The notes below the pieces were generated by a model. It had not been told where the DNA came from. It ran no database searches and saw only the letters and a program-made list of their open reading frames with translations. From Pseudomonadota bacterium (GTDB lineage: Bacteria > Pseudomonadota > Gammaproteobacteria > Competibacterales > Competibacteraceae): 11,132 nucleotides of DNA. The translations under genes were made by a program, and so were the position numbers. Below, piece after piece: positions 1-10,270 of this stretch (within the stretch, counting starts at the first letter, position 1; every line of letters starts with the position of its first letter). The stretch is taken from contig JAGTSD010000051.1 in the NCBI GenBank assembly GCA_018262135.1, positions 1 to 11,132 on the forward strand, read 5' to 3'.

Positions 1-78
1 GGCGGAACCGCTTCAACAGGCGGCGCGGCGGCCACGGGTGGCGGAACCGCTTCAACAGGCGGCGCGGACACGGCAGTG
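1..78 (-). repeat. 39-bp in-frame tandem repeat in fimV linker
   Basis: The 28-base block at 1-28 recurs exactly at 40-67, giving a 39-base period (13 codons). Read on the minus strand it encodes APPVEAVPPPVAA twice in frame. The copy at 40-78 diverges at its outer end, and the array may continue beyond the window. Such repeats can change copy number without shifting the frame, lengthening or shortening the Pro-rich linker. Confidence 0.85.
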
Positions 79-593
79 GGCGCGTTCAATACCGTCTTGC
101 TCCGGTCGCCGGGCCGCTGGGCTAATCGCTTCACTGGATCGAGAAACACAGTGAATTCGCGGAAGGTCTTGCCGCGCGGCCAGGCGAACTCCACCAGCAA
201 CCCCAGCGACGGCTCCTGGATCGGCTTGGTCGAAACTACCTTGACGTAGACCTGACCCTCGGCGTTGTACTCCACCGAAAACACCAGATTCGTCAACACC
301 GGCGCTCGTTCCAGCTTGAACTCCTTGAACATCGGCGTGGGGGCCAGCTTGACCGAGATCTTGCCCAGTTCCTCCGGCGCGAGCGTCGGCAACGGAATCC
401 GGGCGTCGAACAACTGGTTCAGGGCGGAATGGACCTGGATCTCGCCAATGTCCAGCGCCAGAGCGCAGGCGGGTCCCAACAGCAACGGCGCCAGCCAGGC
501 CAGGCCCCCCGGCGCGAATCTGGACGCGACGCGGGCGCCAATGGGACATGCGCCCCGCAGGGCGCGCAGCAAACGAAACGGGTTGCGGGTCAT
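1..593 (-). CDS. fimV: FimV N-terminal part (type IV pilus / polar hub protein), 3' end outside window
   Basis: The reading frame is open from an ATG at 593 to the window edge (197 full codons), so the gene is cut at its C-terminal side. Its first 45 residues hold a basic N-region and a hydrophobic stretch (LAWLAPLLLG, residues 31-40) ending near CALA, consistent with an export signal. Residues about 46-155 match the conserved FimV N-terminal region: LDIGEIQVHSALNQ, then a long beta-rich stretch ending in LLVEFAWPRGKTFREFTVFLDP. In known FimV proteins this periplasmic part is followed by a peptidoglycan-binding LysM domain and a cytoplasmic TPR tail. FimV supports type IV pilus assembly, twitching and cAMP control. 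From residue 177 the protein becomes a Pro/Ala/Val repeat, a linker before the LysM that would lie beyond the window. The start is set by GGAGG eight bases upstream. The PAS-GGDEF-hemerythrin gene ends 105 bases upstream on the same strand. Family assignment is firm for this part; the rest cannot be seen. Confidence 0.88.
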   Translation of the reverse strand, partial: MTRNPFRLLRALRGACPIGARVASRFAPGGLAWLAPLLLGPACALALDIGEIQVHSALNQLFDARIPLPTLAPEELGKISVKLAPTPMFKEFKLERAPVLTNLVFSVEYNAEGQVYVKVVSTKPIQEPSLGLLVEFAWPRGKTFREFTVFLDPVKRLAQRPGDRSKTVLNAPTAVSAPPVEAVPPPVAAAPPVEAVP

Positions 594-601
594 GGACGAA
601 G

Positions 602-606
602 CCTCC
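602..606 (-). promoter_or_regulatory. Ribosome binding site of fimV
   Basis: On the minus strand GGAGG lies eight bases before the ATG at 593. It is a strong Shine-Dalgarno match and fixes the start of this edge-truncated gene. Confidence 0.75.
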
Positions 607-698
607 AGGCCGATGGTGGCGCGGCCTGACGGATTTTCGCCGGCATCAACGCACCACGCTCATCTTACCTGTCATACCGGGGTCAGTTGCAATCCACG

Positions 699-2345
699 CT
701 ACGCCGCGGATCGCTGTTCGGATCGAGATTCTACCGTCCCGGCGGCAATCAACACCTCCCCCAGACGCCGGTCGCTTTCAATAATGTGCTTGATCAGCCA
801 ATCCTTGAGCGCCTGCAGGGTCAACATCAGGCTGGTGTTGTCGAACTGGCGCTGGATGCTGAGCAGATCCTCCACCAGCTTGCGGTGCGCCTGCCGGTGG
901 AGGAGCGCGTTCGCATAGCCATGCTGGTCCATCAGCCGTTCCTCGGTTTGGAAATGATCGCGGGTGCAAGTGACCAGTTCATCCAGCAGCGCCACGATCC
1001 GCTCCTCCCGCTGGCCCGTTTTCACGGCATCGCCGATGCGGCTCAGCAACGCCGCCATCCGGGCGTGCTGCTCATCAATCACCGGCACCCCGACCGACCA
1101 CTCCTCGCTCCATTCCAGGAACGCCATCCTGAACGGTTTCCCGTCCGCCAGCGTCGCTTCGTACCAGCTCCAGGTGTTCTTGCCGCGCGCCTTGCTCTGA
1201 TACATGGCAGCGTCAGCACGACCGAGCAGGGTTTCCATGTCGCGGCCATCGTCCGGGGCGATGCAAAGACCGATGCTGGCCCCCACCCGGCACTCGTGCC
1301 CAACCAGCGCAAACGGCTCGGCCAGCGACTCGATCACCTTGTCAGCGACCCGCGCCGCATCGTTCGGTTCCCGCAATCGGGGCAGCAGAATGATGAATTC
1401 ATCGCCACCCACGCGTGCTACGGTATCGGATTCGCGGACGCAGTTCCGCAGGCGCCGCCCCACCGCCTGGAGCAGGGCATCGCCGGTTTCATGGCCATGG
1501 GCATCGTTAACGGCCTTGAAGCCGTCCAGGTCCAGCAGCAGGAGGGCAAACGGCACGCCGTCGCGTTTGCTCTGGGCCAGCGTCTGGCCGAGGCGGTCGA
1601 AGAACAGGGTGCGGTTCGGAAGATCGGTGAGCGGGTCGTAGAACGCCAGATAGTTCAATTGCCGCTGGGCACGTTTCTGCTCGGTGATGTCGAGCGCCAC
1701 CCCCACGATGGCGGGACGCCCTTCGTGCTCGACGACTTCGCCGTTGACCTCGATGTCAATCAGTCGGCCATCCTGGCGAACGGCGCTGAAGGCGTAGCGG
1801 ATGCTGCTGATTTCGCCGTCCAGACGGCGGCGGAGATTTTCCCTGACCTGCTCCCGGTCTGCCTGGGCGGTCAGATCCAGCGGTCCCAGCCGACCCACGA
1901 GGTCCTCCACCGCGTAGCCGAAGATGTCGGCCAGCTTGGGATTGACATAGACGAATCGGCCATCCTGGATGATGTAAATCCCCACCAGGGACTGCTCCAC
2001 CAGGCCCCGGAACTTGGCCTCGGCGGTTTTACGCTCCTGTACTTCGCGGCGCAGACGGCGGTTGATCCGATGAATATGCAACAGGATCAGGCCACCCAGC
2101 AGCGCCAGGGCCAGCGTCACCGCATCGTGCAGGAAGACCTGAGCCAGCAACAGGCCCGGTTCGGCGCGGACTGGCAGACCCCAGGCCAGCACGACGGCCA
2201 GAACCAGCCAACACAACGCACCCCAGCCGCGCCAACGGGTTCCACCGCAATCTTCCTCCCGCTCGCTCCTCTGCCCGTCTGACCCGGCACCCGCCAGGGA
2301 TACGCCGAAGCGGGCGCGCAACAACCGGAAGGGTTTACAGGTCAC
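699..2345 (-). CDS. Membrane PAS-GGDEF-bacteriohemerythrin protein, probable diguanylate cyclase
   Basis: This 548-residue protein should make the second messenger cyclic di-GMP from GTP in response to oxygen or redox state. Two hydrophobic segments at about residues 42-59 and 71-92 anchor it in the inner membrane. A PAS domain follows (about 110-223, typical N-terminal phrase LVEQSLVGIYIIQDGRFVYVN). The GGDEF domain (about 234-398) has an intact GGDEF motif at 313-317 and an RESD product-inhibition site at 304-307, five residues before it. The C-terminus is a bacteriohemerythrin domain with a full set of di-iron ligands: H427, H464, E468, H483, H487, H520 and D525. Hemerythrin domains bind O2, so here one may gate the cyclase. 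The start at GTG 2345 is chosen because GAGGAG lies six bases upstream. A longer frame from GTG 2405 has no ribosome binding site. Its neighbour downstream is fimV. Domain identity is clear; the O2-sensing role is inferred. Confidence 0.93.
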   Translation of the reverse strand: MTCKPFRLLRARFGVSLAGAGSDGQRSEREEDCGGTRWRGWGALCWLVLAVVLAWGLPVRAEPGLLLAQVFLHDAVTLALALLGGLILLHIHRINRRLRREVQERKTAEAKFRGLVEQSLVGIYIIQDGRFVYVNPKLADIFGYAVEDLVGRLGPLDLTAQADREQVRENLRRRLDGEISSIRYAFSAVRQDGRLIDIEVNGEVVEHEGRPAIVGVALDITEQKRAQRQLNYLAFYDPLTDLPNRTLFFDRLGQTLAQSKRDGVPFALLLLDLDGFKAVNDAHGHETGDALLQAVGRRLRNCVRESDTVARVGGDEFIILLPRLREPNDAARVADKVIESLAEPFALVGHECRVGASIGLCIAPDDGRDMETLLGRADAAMYQSKARGKNTWSWYEATLADGKPFRMAFLEWSEEWSVGVPVIDEQHARMAALLSRIGDAVKTGQREERIVALLDELVTCTRDHFQTEERLMDQHGYANALLHRQAHRKLVEDLLSIQRQFDNTSLMLTLQALKDWLIKHIIESDRRLGEVLIAAGTVESRSEQRSAA

Positions 2346-2351
2346 AGCCAA

Positions 2352-2357
2352 CTCCTC
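2352..2357 (-). promoter_or_regulatory. Ribosome binding site deciding the start of the GGDEF-hemerythrin gene
   Basis: On the minus strand GAGGAG sits six bases before the GTG at 2345. It favours that start over the in-frame GTG at 2405, which has no purine-rich motif upstream. Confidence 0.65.
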
Positions 2358-2423
2358 TAAAGCAGGCAGCAGCACAGTTGGACGGATTCGCGCCAGCGTC
2401 AGCACACGCCGCCACAGTGATCT

Positions 2424-2437
2424 ATTCTAGCTAGAAT
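2424..2437. promoter_or_regulatory. Perfect 14-bp palindrome in divergent promoter region
   Basis: ATTCTAGCTAGAAT reads the same on both strands and lies between the divergent GGDEF-hemerythrin and acyl-ligase genes. It contains two CTAG tetramers, which are usually rare in proteobacterial DNA. Each strand also carries TAGAAT, one mismatch from a -10 box, but no convincing -35 was seen. It could be an operator. The regulator is unknown. Confidence 0.4.
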
Positions 2438-2443
2438 GTTGGC

Positions 2444-2458
2444 TTGCCACGCTGGCAA
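2444..2458. promoter_or_regulatory. Inverted repeat TTGCCA-CGC-TGGCAA
   Basis: Perfect six-base arms flank a three-base centre, six bases after the 14-bp palindrome. It may be a second operator half-region or a small leader hairpin for the acyl-ligase gene if translation starts at 2505. If translation starts at 2436 it would be coding. Confidence 0.35.
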
Positions 2459-2504
2459 CCTCCACCAGGGGCCAGAACTCCACGCAACTCCACGGATCCT
2501 TCCC

Positions 2505-5369
<2,865 letters not shown>

Positions 5370-5435
5370 ATAGCAGCGGCGGAAGACGGGCGGAGCTGAC
5401 CGGGCTCCAGGAAAGCGAATCGCGCCGGTCGCTCC

Positions 5436-6353
5436 TCACACCACCCACACCAGCACCGCCGGCAGGGTTACCAGCGCCGCCGCTGTTTCCACCGTGACGA
5501 TGGCCGCGATCAGTGGCACATCGCCACCCATTTGCCGCGCCAGGATGTAGGCGGTGGGCGCTCCCGGCAGCGCCGCGAACGTTACCAGCACCGCCGTTTC
5601 CAGCCGTCCCGGTTGCATCACCCAGCACAGTCCGGCCGCCAGCGCCGGCAGAGCCACCAATTTCAGCGCGCTGGCCGCCGCCAGCAATCCTGGCCGGGCC
5701 AGTCCCTCCAGCCGCAGCCCGGCGCCGACCGCCAGCAATCCCAGCGGCAGCGCTGCCCGCGCCAAAATCTCCAGCACCGCCGCCGAACCCCACGGCAAGC
5801 CGATGCCGCTCAGGTTCAACCCGATCCCGGTCAGACAGCCCAGGATCAGTGGATTGGTCAGCAACCCGCGCGCCACACCGGCCATGGTGGCCGAACCGCC
5901 GGCATGAACTGTCAACACCAGCACGCACAGCACGTTGATCAGTGGAATCATGATCGCCATGACCAGCGCCGCCACCGTGCCACCATCGGCCTGAAACACC
6001 GCCAGCACTACCGCCAGCCCGACGTAGGTATTGAAGCGAATCACACCCTGATACACCGAGGTAAACGCCGGCCCGTCCACCTTCAGCCAGGGTCGCAGTA
6101 CGCAGACCAGCGCGGTCATGCCCAGCAGCAGCGCCACGATGACCACCGCCACCGGCCCGACTGCGTAATCGCCCAGGCGCGACAGCGCCAGCCGATGCAC
6201 CAACAGCGCCGGAAACAGGAGGAAATAGGTAAAGCGCTCGGCTGCCGGCCAGAAGCCATCGCCGGGAAATCCTGACCGCCGCAGGCCCAGGCCCAGCAGG
6301 ATCAGCGCGAAAATCGGTCCCAGCGCGCCGAGGATGAGCGGCAGATGGTTCAC
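5436..6353 (-). CDS. AEC-family (auxin efflux carrier type) transporter
   Basis: This is a 305-residue, almost wholly hydrophobic protein with about ten predicted membrane segments. It starts LPLILGALGPIFALILLGLG and ends LVTLPAVLVWVV. The early FPALLVHRLA phrase, the RFNTYVGLA stretch in the middle and the length fit the AEC/Mem_trans family, whose bacterial members move small organic acids or amino-acid-like compounds. It starts with GTG at 6353, overlapping the argE stop by four bases (GTGA). No clear ribosome binding site precedes it, so it is probably translated by coupling to argE. That suggests a substrate linked to arginine or ornithine metabolism, which is inference only. It converges with the acyl-ligase gene, leaving a 66-base spacer with no strong terminator. 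Confidence 0.88.
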   Translation of the reverse strand: MNHLPLILGALGPIFALILLGLGLRRSGFPGDGFWPAAERFTYFLLFPALLVHRLALSRLGDYAVGPVAVVIVALLLGMTALVCVLRPWLKVDGPAFTSVYQGVIRFNTYVGLAVVLAVFQADGGTVAALVMAIMIPLINVLCVLVLTVHAGGSATMAGVARGLLTNPLILGCLTGIGLNLSGIGLPWGSAAVLEILARAALPLGLLAVGAGLRLEGLARPGLLAAASALKLVALPALAAGLCWVMQPGRLETAVLVTFAALPGAPTAYILARQMGGDVPLIAAIVTVETAAALVTLPAVLVWVV

Positions 6354-7510
6354 GCGGACTCGACGCAGAACCGGTGTATCAGTCTCAGCAACAGATCCAG
6401 CGTCGGTTCGATCATCGTTAGCGGCAGATATTCATCCGGCTGATGGGCGCACTCGACGCTGCCCGGCCCCAGAATGACCGTCTCCATGCCCAGCGCGTTC
6501 AGATACGGCCCCTCAGTACCAAAACTCACCGCGCCCGCCGGCGCGCCGGTCAGTTCCTCGGTCGCCCGGACGATGGCCGCCGTCGCCGGCGTCTCCATCG
6601 CTTCGATGCCCTCGAACAGCGGGGTGAAGCTGAGCTGCAGTTCACAGTCGGCCAGCAATCGTCCCAGCCGCCCATGTAATTCGCTACGCAGATCGGCCAG
6701 CTTCATGCCCGGCAATGATCGAATGTCAATATGCAGCTCGCAGTCGGCGCAAATCCGGTTCGGATTGTCGCCGCCGTGAATATGGCCCAGATTAAGCGTT
6801 GGCACCGCTACTTCGAACAGCGGATTGCGATAGCGCGCCTGCAATTCTGCCCGCCAGCGCAGCAACTCGCCGATGACCCGGTGCATCCCCTCCAGCGCGT
6901 TTACGCCCAGCGCCGGATTACTGGAATGGCCCGATCTCCCCTCCAGTCGGATCGCCTCCATCAGAATGCCCTTGTGCAGCCGCACCGGCTTCAGGCCGGT
7001 CGGCTCGCCGATCAGCGCGTGCCGACCCAGCGGTTGACCTGCCGCTGCCAGCGCCCGCGCACCGTCCATGCCGCTTTCCTCATCGGCTGTGGCCAGAATC
7101 ACCAGCGGCTGGCGCAACTCATCGGCCCGGAATTCCCCCGCCGCCGCGATGGCCAGTGCCAGAAACGACTTCATGTCCGCCGAACCCAGCCCGTAAATCC
7201 GCCCGTCCGCGACCGTCCCGCCGAACGGGTCAAACCGCCAGCGACCGGCGTCACAGGGTACGGTATCGGTATGGCCGGCCAGCACCAGCCCCCCCGGTCC
7301 GCTACCCAGGACCGCGATCAGGTTGGCCTTGTCGGGCCGTCCCGGCAGCGGTTCGATCCGTACCGCAAAGCCGGCCTCCTCCAGCCAGCCAGCCAACAGA
7401 TCAATGACCGGCCGGTTGCTCTGGTCGAACCGCGGCAACACGCTGCTCACTGAGGGTTTCGCGATCAATTGACGAATCCGGTCCAGTACCGGGAATAAAG
7501 GTGTCGGCAT
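6350..7510 (-). CDS. argE: Acetylornithine deacetylase (M20 family)
   Basis: This 386-residue cytoplasmic enzyme should hydrolyse N-acetylornithine to ornithine and acetate in arginine biosynthesis. All M20 features are present: metal-binding LAGHTDTVP (H80, with D82), GSADMK (D112), the catalytic pair in ADEESG (E144, E145), GEPT (E169), GRSGHSSNP (H195) and the C-terminal metal ligand in CAHQPDEYL (H356). The phrases TLNLGHIHGGDNPNRIC and HIDIRSLPGM closely follow E. coli ArgE, which sets it apart from DapE and carboxypeptidases, and the length matches. The start is ATG 7510; no strong ribosome binding site precedes it. The divergent spacer 7511-7662 has an AT-rich patch with TATTAT on the minus strand (7547-7552), a possible -10, but no -35 or clear ArgR box was found. 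It overlaps the downstream AEC transporter gene by four bases. Confidence 0.94.
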   Translation of the reverse strand: MPTPLFPVLDRIRQLIAKPSVSSVLPRFDQSNRPVIDLLAGWLEEAGFAVRIEPLPGRPDKANLIAVLGSGPGGLVLAGHTDTVPCDAGRWRFDPFGGTVADGRIYGLGSADMKSFLALAIAAAGEFRADELRQPLVILATADEESGMDGARALAAAGQPLGRHALIGEPTGLKPVRLHKGILMEAIRLEGRSGHSSNPALGVNALEGMHRVIGELLRWRAELQARYRNPLFEVAVPTLNLGHIHGGDNPNRICADCELHIDIRSLPGMKLADLRSELHGRLGRLLADCELQLSFTPLFEGIEAMETPATAAIVRATEELTGAPAGAVSFGTEGPYLNALGMETVILGPGSVECAHQPDEYLPLTMIEPTLDLLLRLIHRFCVESA

Positions 7511-7662
7511 GAGGTTTTCACTGGCGATAACGGTTAATGCTGCGCGATAATAACAACAATCGTTGGCAGGCGTCCCGCGCTGGTCCTGGCCACCATCCCC
7601 AAGCCGTGCCCTCGCTTTACCTTCATGCCTGACCCCACCGTTTCCGGACTTTCCTGAATGCC

Positions 7663-10263
7663 ATGCCGCGTCTTGCCACCCTGGATGATGTTCCGGCCCT
7701 GCTGGCCATCGAAGAACAGTGCTTTCGTACCGACCGGCTGTCGCGCCGCAGTTTTCGGCACTTGCTGAGCCGCGGCCATGCGGTCACCCTGGTGGACGAG
7801 GATGCCGGCCGCATCTGCGGCTATGTGCTGCTGCTGTTCTCGCAGGGTACGTCCATGGCCCGGCTCTATTCCATCGCCGCCCACCCCGATTTCGCCCGGC
7901 ACGGCGTCGGCGACCGGCTGCTGGAAGCCGCCGAGGAAGCGGCCCTGGAACGCGATTGCGTGTCCATGCGGCTGGAGGTCCGCCGCGACAACCCCCCCTC
8001 GCTGAACCTGTTCCGCCGCCACGGCTACCGTCAGTTCAAGGAAGTGCTGGACTATTATGAAGACCACATGGACGCGCTGCGCTTTGAAAAGCGACTGGTT
8101 CCCCATCTGAAGGCCGATCTGGTCAAGGTTCCCTACTACCGGCAAACCCTCGACTTCACCTGCGGCCCGGCAGCGCTGATGATGGCGATGAAGGCGCTGG
8201 ACCCGATCCTCGACTTGAACCGCACACTGGAGCTGCGGCTGTGGCGCGAGGCCACCACCATCTTCATGACCTCCGGTCATGGCGGCTGCGGTCCCTATGG
8301 CCTGGCGCTGTCGGCCTACCGACGCGGCTTCGATCTGGAAATCCACGTCAACGAGGATGGCGTGTTCCTGGTGGACTCGGTGCGCAGCCCGGAAAAGAAG
8401 GAAGTCATGCGGCTGGTGCAGGAGGACTGGATCGAGGAACTCCGCCGTCTGCCGGTCATCCTGTGTCGCGGCAGTCTGGGCGTGGAGGAACTGCGCCAGA
8501 AGTTCGAGGCCGGCGGCATTCCGCTGGTGCTGATCAGTTCCTACCGCATTTATGGCGAGCGGTTCCCGCACTGGGTGGTCGTCACCGGCTTCGACGAGCA
8601 TTACATCTACGTCCACGATCCGCTGGTGGATGCCGAGGAAGGCGAAACCATCGCCGATTCCATCAACATGCCGATCCCGCACCGGGAATTCCAGCGCATG
8701 GCCCGCTACGGCAAGGCCGGGCAAAAAGCCGTGCTGATTCTCTACCGTTCTCCACGGCGTCAGGAGCGCCGAGTTCAACCGATGGCCGATCACATCATCC
8801 TGGTGGAAAACCCCACCGACTGGAAAGCAAGCTTTCCCAACCTGCCCGTCGTCGCCGCCAAGGACTATCTGGCCAAGCCCGAATACTCCTCCACCGGCCG
8901 CAACCTGCGGGTGCTGAACCTCTGCCGCAGCTACCGCTATCTGAGCGTCGGCTACTATTGCTCATTGCTGGCCGAGGCCCGCCGCCACCGAGTCATCCCC
9001 AGCGTACGCACCCTCAACGACCTCAGCCGCAAGTCCATCTACAGTCTGGACATCGAGGACATGGACGACCATGTCCAACAGGTGCTCGGCAAGCCCCGGC
9101 CCGGCTTCACGGCCACCGCCTTCGAGTTGGATATTTATTTCGGTCAGTGCCCGGCCAAGGAACTGCAGGAACTGGCCCGGCAACTGTTCGACGCCTTCCG
9201 CTCGCCGTTGTTGCGCGTGGAATTCCGCTTGCAGGGCAAATGGCGCATCGCCACCCTCAAGGCCCTGCACCTGCATTCGTTGTCGCCCGAGCAGGAAGAG
9301 ATCTTCATGGGCGCGCTGACGACCTACCTCAGCCGGCGCTGGCGCCAGCCGCGGACGCGCAGCAACTACCGCTACGATCTGGCGATGCTGCACAATCCCC
9401 GGGAGGAACTGCCGCCCTCCAACCCCCGGGCGTTGCAACAGTTCATCAAGGCCGGCCGCGAGTGCGGGGTCAACGTCGAACTGATCGAAAAGAAGGATTA
9501 CGGCCGGCTGGCCGAGTTCGACGCGCTGTTCATCCGCGAAACCACCGGCATAAACCACTACACCTACCCGTTCGCCAAGAAGGCGGAAAGCGAAGGCATG
9601 GTGGTGATTGATGATTCCGATTCGATCCTCAAATGCACCAACAAGGTCTATCTGGATGAACTGTTGCGCACGCATCGCATCCGCACGCCCAGGACCGTCA
9701 TCGTCCGCCGCGACAATCTGGAGCGAGTGGACAGCGAGATCCCCTACCCCATCGTGCTGAAAATTCCCGATGGCTCGTTCTCGCGCGGGGTGTTCAAGGT
9801 CAACGACCGCGCCGAGTTGCTGGAATGCGCCGGCAAGCTGTTCAAATCCTCAGATCTGGTGCTGGCGCAGGAATTTCTCTACACCGAATTCGACTGGCGG
9901 GTGGGGATTCTCAACAAGACGCCGCTGTTCGTCTGCCAGTACTTCATGTCCAAGGAACATTGGCAGATTTACAACCACGAATCCGGAAAAACGCGCGGCG
10001 TCCGCGAGGGGGATTCCAAGACTTTCCGGGTTGAGGATGCGCCGGAAATCGTAGTTAAAACCGCGTCCAAGGCCGCCGGTCTGATCGGCAATGGGTTTTA
10101 TGGCGTGGACCTGAAACAGACGGCCAAGGGGGTGGTGGTCATCGAAATCAACGATAACCCCAACATTGACCATGGTGTTGAGGATACAGTGCTCAAGGAG
10201 GAGTTGTATCGCACGATCATCGAGGATTTCGTCTGGCGACTGGACCGCAAGCGGGGGAAGTGA
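7663..10263 (+). CDS. GNAT acetyltransferase - C39-like peptidase - RLAN - RimK-like ATP-grasp fusion
   Basis: This 866-residue protein has four parts. Residues 1-140 are a GNAT N-acetyltransferase with a motif-A acetyl-CoA loop RHGVGDRLLEAA (79-90). Residues about 155-365 are a papain-fold C39-like peptidase: Q161 and C167 in RQTLDFTCGPAAL, H303 in PHWVVVTGF and D319 in VHDP form the expected catalytic set. From residue 374 (MADHIILVENPTDWK) begins an RLAN domain, the N-terminal partner of RimK-like ligases, to about 560. Residues about 570-860 are an ATP-grasp ligase with VLKIPDGSFSRGVFKV (K700) and the metal-binding EINDNPNIDHGVED (827-840). RimK-like enzymes form amide bonds between amino acids or onto peptides using ATP. 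The likely substrate is a peptide or amino-acid conjugate, not known here. GNAT/C39 and RLAN/RimK commonly occur as two neighbouring genes; here they are one frame. The start is ATG 7663 after an in-frame stop at 7630, with no strong ribosome site. It is divergent from argE. Confidence 0.92.
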   Translation: MPRLATLDDVPALLAIEEQCFRTDRLSRRSFRHLLSRGHAVTLVDEDAGRICGYVLLLFSQGTSMARLYSIAAHPDFARHGVGDRLLEAAEEAALERDCVSMRLEVRRDNPPSLNLFRRHGYRQFKEVLDYYEDHMDALRFEKRLVPHLKADLVKVPYYRQTLDFTCGPAALMMAMKALDPILDLNRTLELRLWREATTIFMTSGHGGCGPYGLALSAYRRGFDLEIHVNEDGVFLVDSVRSPEKKEVMRLVQEDWIEELRRLPVILCRGSLGVEELRQKFEAGGIPLVLISSYRIYGERFPHWVVVTGFDEHYIYVHDPLVDAEEGETIADSINMPIPHREFQRMARYGKAGQKAVLILYRSPRRQERRVQPMADHIILVENPTDWKASFPNLPVVAAKDYLAKPEYSSTGRNLRVLNLCRSYRYLSVGYYCSLLAEARRHRVIPSVRTLNDLSRKSIYSLDIEDMDDHVQQVLGKPRPGFTATAFELDIYFGQCPAKELQELARQLFDAFRSPLLRVEFRLQGKWRIATLKALHLHSLSPEQEEIFMGALTTYLSRRWRQPRTRSNYRYDLAMLHNPREELPPSNPRALQQFIKAGRECGVNVELIEKKDYGRLAEFDALFIRETTGINHYTYPFAKKAESEGMVVIDDSDSILKCTNKVYLDELLRTHRIRTPRTVIVRRDNLERVDSEIPYPIVLKIPDGSFSRGVFKVNDRAELLECAGKLFKSSDLVLAQEFLYTEFDWRVGILNKTPLFVCQYFMSKEHWQIYNHESGKTRGVREGDSKTFRVEDAPEIVVKTASKAAGLIGNGFYGVDLKQTAKGVVVIEINDNPNIDHGVEDTVLKEELYRTIIEDFVWRLDRKRGK

Positions 10264-10270
10264 CGGGGTG

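Noticed and set aside
687..2282. Long plus-strand open frame opposite the GGDEF-hemerythrin gene
   Set aside because: It is antisense to a gene with complete motifs and encodes a low-complexity Gln/His/Arg-rich product with no recognisable domain, typical of GC-rich shadow frames.
5392..5408. GGAGC-N7-GCTCC between the convergent acyl-ligase and AEC genes as a terminator
   Set aside because: The stem is only five base pairs and no T-run follows on either strand.
7534..8793. Long minus-strand open frame opposite the GNAT/C39 region
   Set aside because: It is antisense to intact catalytic motifs and itself has no recognisable family.
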